Assembly (NCBI GenBank): GCA_947460915.1
Contig: CANHKJ010000092.1
Location: 1-10,402 of the forward strand
Direction of reading: 5' to 3'
DNA from: Verrucomicrobiia bacterium
Lineage (GTDB): Bacteria > Verrucomicrobiota > Verrucomicrobiia > Verrucomicrobiales > Akkermansiaceae
Length of the DNA: 10,402 nucleotides
Below are positions 4,804 through 10,402 of the stretch, piece after piece. The notes beneath the pieces are model-generated. The model ran no database searches and was not told where the DNA came from. It saw only the letters and a list, made by a program, of their open reading frames with translations. Each line of letters starts with the position of its first letter. The stretch's first letter is position 1. The position numbers and the translations under genes were made by a program.

Positions 4804-6408
4804 TCAATCAGCCACGGGAGGAGGGCTGTAGGTCGTTGTCCGCACATTGTTTTTGTAAACGGCATCCGTTGCCTTAATGGTTGAGGATACCGAGACTGAT
4901 GCGCCATTGGCAAATGCGGCATTGGGCAAGGATAATGTGAAGCTTTTCACCTCGCCAGCTCCGAGTGATGGTACAGACAAAATGGAGGTGCCCGATGGCG
5001 TGATGACTTCCACAGGGACATTCGTCAGCGTAGCCGTGCCTTGATTTTGAATATTCACCTGAACGTTGGCCGCCACTCCCGTGCTCGGTGGCGTGATCAA
5101 ATGAGAAGCCGCAGCCGCATCATAAATGCCAGTAGTGTTTTTTTGCAAAATACGACCAATGTTGACAGCGCCCGCACCGGTATAGGGATCATAGCCCGCT
5201 GCACCTGCTTCGTTGGTGTAATTGTAAATCGCAGCAAGTGCTTGTTGCGCATTGTAATTTTGTGCCGACATCACCGCGGCAATCGAGCCAGCGATGATCG
5301 GAGCCGATGCACTGGTGCCTGAAAACGAAACCATTTGATCTCCTGGATAGGCAGCATTCACGCCCCAGCCTGGTGCAGATAGGGCCGAGCTTTTTGCTTC
5401 ATTGGAAAACAACAAATGATTGTTCTGCGCATCGACGCCCACCGCGGCTACGACATTGGCATAGCCGGCGGGATACGCTGCTTTCGTGTAGCCATCGTTG
5501 CCACTTGATGCGACAATGATCGCATTTTTGCTCTGCGCGTACTCTACAGCAGCGCGCAAGAGCGAGCTATCACCATACGAGCCCATGGAGATGGAAATGA
5601 TCTGATTTCCCGCATCCGCTGCTGCCACAATCGCTTGGGCGATCAGCGCGCTATTGGAAACTCCATCGCGATCCGCCACTACCCATGAGGTCAGATCTGC
5701 CCCAGGTGCTGCACCGGGAACTTGCTGACTATCTCCCAAAATCAAAGAAGCCGCCGCCGTGCCATGTCCATTCCAATCAGCGTAATCAAGCGCTCCATCA
5801 ATCAGGAAAATGTTATTCACTCCATCACCATAAGCCGGATGTGGCACGACTCCGGTATCGAGAATCGCAATCTTCACACCTTTGCCTAAGCTTTCATCGA
5901 ACTCATCGAGACCCAGCCATTCGAGCAATCGATTGCCTAGTGGTTTAGCATCGGCCTGCACCACACCACCCGAGGGATTCGGCGTGTAAGCTGGAAAAAT
6001 GTAACCCATCTCCTCAGAGCCGTCTAGCAACCCATCGAGATCTGTCAAATCACCAAAGCCGATGCGCAAGGCGTTCAACGCATCGATGCGATTCAACACT
6101 TTTACATGGTCCCCTGCCCGCTTCAGAAATGCTTCCAAGTCCTCCGCCGAAGCAAAAATGAGGGAGCGTTGCCCCGGCAAGGCACCTTCCTTGAGCGCTG
6201 CGTCATCGATAGCAAAGCCCTGCCCTCTCTCATTTGCAGCCGTGCGTTTGCCCCATTCACGGTCAACAATTGCTGGCAAAGCACTGGGAGCTTGGACCAC
6301 TTTCTCGGCTTGAGCATCGACCCAAGTTGCTCGTCCCAGCAACCAGCCCACGACGACCGCACCTAATGTTGCGGTTCCGATCCAAATGTTTCTCTCTGAG
6401 CTGGTCAT
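4804..6408 (-). CDS. Subtilisin-like serine protease (S8 family) with C-terminal CARDB-like domain
   Basis: A 534-residue exported protease. Residues 8-25 form a hydrophobic signal or N-terminal anchor, and 80-140 look like a propeptide. The catalytic domain spans about 175-425. The full triad is visible: Asp184 in AILDTGV, His215 in WNGHGTAAAS and Ser366 in SFSGTSASAP, with the oxyanion Asn304 in ASSGNDG, so it should be active. The tail from about 440 is a CARDB-like Ig fold (VNIQNQGTATLTNVPVEV, then a LGAGE turn and a final beta strand pair), a kind of adhesion or spacer module common on secreted bacterial enzymes. It is the last gene of a reverse-strand series after cassette protein A and the 236-residue secreted protein; an 84-base gap with a perfect hairpin precedes it. 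The ATG at 6408 has only a weak AAGA upstream. The protease could act on, or be delivered by, the pseudopilin-like system upstream; that link is inference. Confidence 0.92.
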   Translation of the reverse strand: MTSSERNIWIGTATLGAVVVGWLLGRATWVDAQAEKVVQAPSALPAIVDREWGKRTAANERGQGFAIDDAALKEGALPGQRSLIFASAEDLEAFLKRAGDHVKVLNRIDALNALRIGFGDLTDLDGLLDGSEEMGYIFPAYTPNPSGGVVQADAKPLGNRLLEWLGLDEFDESLGKGVKIAILDTGVVPHPAYGDGVNNIFLIDGALDYADWNGHGTAAASLILGDSQQVPGAAPGADLTSWVVADRDGVSNSALIAQAIVAAADAGNQIISISMGSYGDSSLLRAAVEYAQSKNAIIVASSGNDGYTKAAYPAGYANVVAAVGVDAQNNHLLFSNEAKSSALSAPGWGVNAAYPGDQMVSFSGTSASAPIIAGSIAAVMSAQNYNAQQALAAIYNYTNEAGAAGYDPYTGAGAVNIGRILQKNTTGIYDAAAASHLITPPSTGVAANVQVNIQNQGTATLTNVPVEVITPSGTSILSVPSLGAGEVKSFTLSLPNAAFANGASVSVSSTIKATDAVYKNNVRTTTYSPPPVAD

Positions 6409-6451
6409 ATTCTTGTTGCAATTGAGATAGAACCACAGAAAGCGTGAATTG

Positions 6452-6476
6452 TCGCATGATATTTTTTATCATGCGA
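6452..6476. repeat. Perfect 10-bp inverted repeat between two operon genes
   Basis: TCGCATGATA at 6452-6461 and TATCATGCGA at 6467-6476 are exact reverse complements around a five-T loop. The hairpin starts 16 bases after the stop codon of the 236-residue gene and ends 43 bases before the protease ATG. On the transcribed (reverse) strand no T-run follows, so it is not a standard terminator. An mRNA processing or stability stem, an attenuator, or a binding site for a dimeric regulator are all possible. Confidence 0.75.
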
Positions 6477-6492
6477 TCCACGTGCCCCAAAA

Positions 6493-7203
6493 TCAAGGAT
6501 TTGCATCAGGCGGAGCAACCGTAGCATTATCGACGATAGTCGTCACAAATGGCTGCGTTGATCCCGGAGTCAAGTAAACCAAAAAGATCCGCCGTGTGGT
6601 GTCCACATATTGCAATTGGCGCTCGACGAATGGCACCCAAACTTCTTTTTCTTTGTAGTAAAAGTTCGTTTGTGCCATGTTAAACTCATCCTTCTTGCTC
6701 ACTGCGGGCAACGTGGTGATTTGTCCAGTCTTGACGGGCAGCTTATGCTCTCCCGCTTCCACAGCGATGTCAGCAGTAGTTAGATTCAATGCACGTGACT
6801 CACCTTTCTTAAATGACGTGGGCGAATCACTCATCAAAACCATGCGATACGGTGGCTTAGCTCCCTCAGTAGCGGCGGGTAGAATGATCAAGACAACACG
6901 TTTCATGTCCGCGGGAAGAGCCACGCTGGCAGCAAGAGATTCGGCAGGTTTTTTCGAATCCACATTTTGCTGGGTGTAGAGCACAATGTTTCCATTCACT
7001 GGGGCGGTGATTTGTGGCGCGGAGAGCCCCTCGGCGACAAGCTTTAGCGGCTGGATCGCCCCTCCCGCATCGGCGACAAATAACTCCGCAAATGGCTTGA
7101 TGGGATTATGATAATAAGCACGAATTTGAACTGGGCCTGATGCCGTTTGCCCCCATGCCATCAAAGTCGATAGCATGCCAATGACGAAGTTACGTAGGTT
7201 CAT
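6493..7203 (-). CDS. Secreted protein of unknown function next to Verru_Chthon cassette protein A
   Basis: I do not recognise a named family. The 236-residue product starts with a Sec-type signal (MNLRNFVIGMLSTLMAWGQ, probable cleavage around Gln19-Gly23). The rest looks beta-rich: a PVQIRAYYHNPIKP start (24-37), LFVADAGGAIQPLKLV (41-56), the GLSAPQITAP segment (59-68), a hydrophobic strand RVVLIILPAA (102-111), and VWVPFVERQLQYVD (188-201). There are no cysteines after the signal, no membrane segment and no catalytic motif that I can see. It begins only 4 bases after the stop of cassette protein A, with its ribosome binding site inside that gene's last codons, so the two are co-transcribed and probably translationally coupled. 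A periplasmic or cell-surface partner of the cassette is the simplest reading; this rests on position only. Confidence 0.8.
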   Translation of the reverse strand: MNLRNFVIGMLSTLMAWGQTASGPVQIRAYYHNPIKPFAELFVADAGGAIQPLKLVAEGLSAPQITAPVNGNIVLYTQQNVDSKKPAESLAASVALPADMKRVVLIILPAATEGAKPPYRMVLMSDSPTSFKKGESRALNLTTADIAVEAGEHKLPVKTGQITTLPAVSKKDEFNMAQTNFYYKEKEVWVPFVERQLQYVDTTRRIFLVYLTPGSTQPFVTTIVDNATVAPPDANP

Positions 7204-7207
7204 ATGA

Positions 7208-10200
7208 TTAAATTTCCTCTTTGGTCAACCAACGGAAGGATACTACTGAGATGCGGCGACCGAAAGCTTTATTCACTTCACTTGCCGATTCTGTGTAAGC
7301 ATTGATTGACGGACGATCCACCGAGTCGAGGTATTCGGGCACCCGTTGTGCCACGGCCTCTGCATAAGCACGAGCGAGCACCTTGCCTTGAGGGTCGACA
7401 GCTTCGCCGCAGACACGAATCACAAAAGTGTCAGAACGCACCGTCGCAAGAGGCTCCATGGCATGCAGCAAGTCTGCTTGGCTGATCCAGCCCGGAGCTC
7501 CAGCGGCAGGATTCCCATCCACTGCACCGGGGTTTTTAAAACCATAGAGCGTTGCATTCGAGACATGGCTCGGGGATACAGGTACTTGCAGCGGAAATGC
7601 TGAGTTGTTGATTCCCGATTCATCAATAGCTTTTTGCAAAGCTCCCGTTTGAGCAAGATTCGAGCTCGAGCTGACTTGCCGATTAACAAAATCGGACATC
7701 GAGAGAAAAGGTCCACGCTCGCGAACTTGCTGAACGATTTTCTTTGCCAAATTTTCGATCTGCTCATCACCGAGTGTGCGATAACCGTTCCATTCCAGAG
7801 TGCGGGCGTTATCAATTTGAGTACTGTTGGCAATTCCGTTTGATTGAGCTCCATTGGGCAAGCTCATCGGCAAAATTGGCGTAGTTTCAATGTTTTTGAC
7901 TTCCACGGTGGAACTACGTGCCCAGAGTGTAGGTACAGACGAACCACGAAGTGAGGACAATACCGCCTTCCAAGCCTCGACTGAAGTCGAGTTGACATTG
8001 AAGGCACCTTTGACCATTTGATACTCAGCAGCGGTTTTGTATGCCGTTGCGCTAGGCTTGCCTGATGCGATTAAATCACTCACTACAGCTGCAGTGTTTT
8101 TGCCTATAGGCAGGTACGATTGATAAGCCTGATTGAGCAAGGGATTTTTTTGATTCAGGAAATCCGTCAGCACATCGGAAGCTCCTTTAGAACCGACGGG
8201 GGCAATGGTCGAGAAGTAGAACTTATCATAGAGAGCATGGTTCGCAAGCACACTGTGATCAAGCAACGCATAGCTGGTTACGCCAGTCTCGACAACTTTG
8301 TCAGTGCTGATCAATGGCGACGCGTAAGAGTTCCCCACAGGCTGCACAAAGTTTGGCAAATACGAGGAAGTGAATGCATTCGATCTACGGAAATCCGAGA
8401 TTGTTTGCATCGGACCAGTGGGCAATTCCAAGTACGAGCCCGATTTGATCCCGCGACCCGAAGTGTTGCCAGCAAGAAGATTCGTACGTTTTTCCACATC
8501 ACTCTCGAACACGTCATCCGCATGACCAGGTAATGGGATGAAGTTCAATTCATGAGAATGCATACCAGGCTTTTCGCTGCGGAAATCCGTCGTAACTACA
8601 GTCCTCGCTGGATTGTGATGCAGCATAGGCATCCCTGCTAAGCGGCCATCGCGAGTGAGATTCAATGCACCTGCTACCTCATTTCGGCTGCCTGTTTCAT
8701 AAACCCCACCATTTGTCGTCCGCGCATAGGCCGAAAAAAGAGCCAGCGCTTTGGCGTTACCTTGAGCAGAGATTGCTGTGGCATTCGAGTGATATGCTTC
8801 CATTGCTGTAAATGCCCCGCTCAGAGGAAAACGATGAGTTTTGCTAAAGAACCTAGCGAGTGTCGAAGCATCGCGATAAACGAAATTCAATCCACCATAG
8901 CTCATCGCTCGGCCACGAGAAGTGATTGTTGCGGATACTTGGAAGCGATCATTCACTCCACGCGTTGGTTGCTTCACCGCATAATCAACGTGAATCAAGT
9001 CCGTAGCTTTCAAGCCCATAACACCTTGGTTGTTGTCGGTCTGTTGACCAGAACTAACGTTCGGAGGAGTGGTCCAGTCCACATCAAAGCCTACAGCCTT
9101 ACCGGCAAATCCTGGTCGAGCCTTGATTGGCAGTGTAACATTCCCAGCTGAATCGACTCCAGTGAGATTGTTTTGCCAGTCGAAAAAAGGCGTTCCTTTG
9201 GTATCGTTAAAGCTTGCAGCTGGATCAAGGTAGGGTCCACAAACAAGAGATTGTCCAGGACGTAAAGTAATTGCGCCGGTCGTGGAACTGCTCGTGGGGC
9301 TCGACCAATTGGCAATATCAAGAGCAAAAGATTTTTCACCTTTGCCGTTCGCACCGTCATAAACAAACATCTCGTTGATCGAGCAAAGACCATTGCTCTG
9401 CGGTTTGCCATTCACATGAAAATTGAATGCCACAGGAATGTTGCGAAGCACGATTTGCATTTTATCAAATTGCACAGTGACATTGTAAGGATTGTGCAAG
9501 GTGATCAGGGGCGCATATACAAGGTGTCCCATATACTTCATCTCCGGGCTCACAGCAGCTAAGGTTCCGACCCAGTTGGCATGCGAATCACGAGTCACAT
9601 AGCTAAAGAGCACCTCGACTTTCGCAATAACTGGTGCTGGATAGAAATTTCGTGGCGGGGTTAGTGTTGTAGTAGTGATCGATTCCGTGGCCGCGCGATA
9701 GTATGTGGGCTGTCCATCTGGGGTGGTGATGTCTTTGTAAATGTTGTAGTAGCTGCGAAGTGCCGACCAGTTCGGATCAGAAACACCGGTGATTCCGTGT
9801 GTCGATTGATAGAGCTTCTTGCCATTGTATTCCGTAGGCAATGCTGCGGCCTCAAACATCGCAGTAAGGTCTTGCTTTAGTCCACCATTGCGCACATCCG
9901 TCAATAAACCCATGGAATAAGGGGTGATGTGTTTGCGGAATTTTCCAACCTCTTTTGATGAATCATACAGGTCAAATTGATTGATGTTCACGAAACGCTC
10001 TTCAAAGCCTACGGCTTTTCCGTAAGCCATGCTATTCGTGTCGTTCGGCAAGAAATCCAGACGACTACCGTCACGAGCCTTGATCACATCGACAACCGGC
10101 CGCTGCCCCACGAGCAAGGCACGTTTTTTGGCAAGTGTTTCATTTTGCTCGGGGTCACGATAGGAGTTGATGCGAGCTTTCACAGCCTCGTCTGCTACAT

Positions 10201-10402
10201 GATAAGCAAAGTTGCCTTGCTTCTTGCCTGCGCTTGAGATCGATACCAATCCTGCCGTGATTCGATCTTCTTCAGGGATATTGCTATCGCTAAAAGTGTT
10301 TTTGCCCGCTAGCTCAATAGGATTTTCGAAAGTCCCAGTCGTTGTGTAATTCAACAAGCTCGTCTGCTCACGATTCGTGTCTGAAACCAACCATTTTTGA
10401 AA
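7208..10402 (-). CDS. Verru_Chthon cassette protein A, 5' end beyond the window
   Basis: 1064 residues are visible and the frame is open to the right edge (it enters as FQKWLVSDTN), so the start, expected to be a short pilin-like hydrophobic N-terminus, lies outside. Hallmarks of the family, numbered from the first visible residue: FAYHVADEAVKARIN (65-79), a GAFNVNSTSVEAWKAVL block (800-815), LAKKIVQQVRERGPFLSMSDF (885-905), TVRSDTFVIRVCGEAVDP (987-1004), RAYAEAVAQRVPEY (1011-1024) and the ending FGRRISVVSFRWLTKEEI. The family is known from multi-gene cassettes in Verrucomicrobia whose B, C and D members have prepilin-type N-termini; its function is not established. The DExxKxxIN, FNVNSTS and GPFxSxxDF blocks resemble the type II secretion minor pseudopilin GspK, with a very large central beta-rich insertion. 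Cassette members B-D are absent from the window and may lie upstream to the right. A TTG at 10390 is an internal codon, not a start. Confidence 0.88.
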   Translation of the reverse strand, partial: FQKWLVSDTNREQTSLLNYTTTGTFENPIELAGKNTFSDSNIPEEDRITAGLVSISSAGKKQGNFAYHVADEAVKARINSYRDPEQNETLAKKRALLVGQRPVVDVIKARDGSRLDFLPNDTNSMAYGKAVGFEERFVNINQFDLYDSSKEVGKFRKHITPYSMGLLTDVRNGGLKQDLTAMFEAAALPTEYNGKKLYQSTHGITGVSDPNWSALRSYYNIYKDITTPDGQPTYYRAATESITTTTLTPPRNFYPAPVIAKVEVLFSYVTRDSHANWVGTLAAVSPEMKYMGHLVYAPLITLHNPYNVTVQFDKMQIVLRNIPVAFNFHVNGKPQSNGLCSINEMFVYDGANGKGEKSFALDIANWSSPTSSSTTGAITLRPGQSLVCGPYLDPAASFNDTKGTPFFDWQNNLTGVDSAGNVTLPIKARPGFAGKAVGFDVDWTTPPNVSSGQQTDNNQGVMGLKATDLIHVDYAVKQPTRGVNDRFQVSATITSRGRAMSYGGLNFVYRDASTLARFFSKTHRFPLSGAFTAMEAYHSNATAISAQGNAKALALFSAYARTTNGGVYETGSRNEVAGALNLTRDGRLAGMPMLHHNPARTVVTTDFRSEKPGMHSHELNFIPLPGHADDVFESDVEKRTNLLAGNTSGRGIKSGSYLELPTGPMQTISDFRRSNAFTSSYLPNFVQPVGNSYASPLISTDKVVETGVTSYALLDHSVLANHALYDKFYFSTIAPVGSKGASDVLTDFLNQKNPLLNQAYQSYLPIGKNTAAVVSDLIASGKPSATAYKTAAEYQMVKGAFNVNSTSVEAWKAVLSSLRGSSVPTLWARSSTVEVKNIETTPILPMSLPNGAQSNGIANSTQIDNARTLEWNGYRTLGDEQIENLAKKIVQQVRERGPFLSMSDFVNRQVSSSSNLAQTGALQKAIDESGINNSAFPLQVPVSPSHVSNATLYGFKNPGAVDGNPAAGAPGWISQADLLHAMEPLATVRSDTFVIRVCGEAVDPQGKVLARAYAEAVAQRVPEYLDSVDRPSINAYTESASEVNKAFGRRISVVSFRWLTKEEI
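7215..7220 (-). promoter_or_regulatory. Ribosome binding site inside the end of cassette protein A
   Basis: AGAGGA on the reverse strand lies 11 bases before the ATG at 7203 and is built from the last Lys-Glu-Glu codons of the upstream gene. The placement suggests coupling of translation between the two genes. Confidence 0.5.

Noticed and set aside
7346..9855. Several open frames of 60-140 codons on either strand across cassette protein A
   Set aside because: The gene beneath is a continuous, family-matching frame over 3 kb; these frames show no recognisable sequence or start signals.
10388..10390. TTG as the start codon of cassette protein A
   Set aside because: The frame continues upstream as FQKW to the window edge, and family members have an N-terminal pilin-like segment that is not yet reached here.

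Overview
The window looks like chromosomal DNA from a member of the Verrucomicrobiota, probably class Verrucomicrobiia. The main reason is the large reverse-strand gene at the right edge. Its protein has the features of Verru_Chthon cassette protein A, a family described from Verrucomicrobium and Chthoniobacter. The proline- and alanine-rich start of the bL20 protein and the mix of lipoprotein, Tat and Sec export signals fit the same group. I see no tRNA, rRNA, CRISPR array, transposase or integrase. No stretch over 300 bases lacks a gene.

Left part (1-2100). The first 134 bases hold the start of a DNA polymerase IV gene (dinB) running leftwards off the window. Divergent from it is a lipoprotein cyclophilin (peptidyl-prolyl isomerase). 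Next comes a tandem two-domain protein of the AsnC-like siroheme decarboxylase (AhbA/AhbB, NirDL) fold. A strong stem-loop at 2032-2064, symmetrical enough to work both ways, closes this unit and probably also the leftward rsfS gene.

Middle part (2101-3410) is a translation block. rsfS (ribosome silencing factor) runs left; rpmI (bL35) and rplT (bL20) run right and end at a UUCG-loop terminator. The usual infC partner is not next to rpmI. The 139-base rpmI-rplT spacer is rich in structure. One segment can pair, with the same eight base pairs and the same five-base bulge, with either of two identical ACAGCCTG copies 60 bases apart. This is the best candidate in the window for an undescribed RNA element, most simply a bL20 feedback switch.

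Right part (3547-10402) is all on the reverse strand. A Tat-exported NHL-type beta-propeller lies at 3547-4596. To its right is an apparent operon, read right to left: Verru_Chthon cassette protein A (start lies beyond the right edge), a secreted 236-residue protein of unknown function starting 4 bases after it, a perfect 10-bp hairpin, and a membrane-anchored or secreted subtilisin-like protease with a C-terminal CARDB-like domain. The C-terminal half of cassette protein A carries motifs that resemble the type II secretion minor pseudopilin GspK. A working idea is that this locus builds a pseudopilus tip and that the two exported neighbours are its partners or cargo.

Several genes lack a clear Shine-Dalgarno sequence. 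In two cases (180 and 2619) a plausible sigma-70 promoter ends exactly nine bases before the ATG, which suggests very short or absent 5' leaders.
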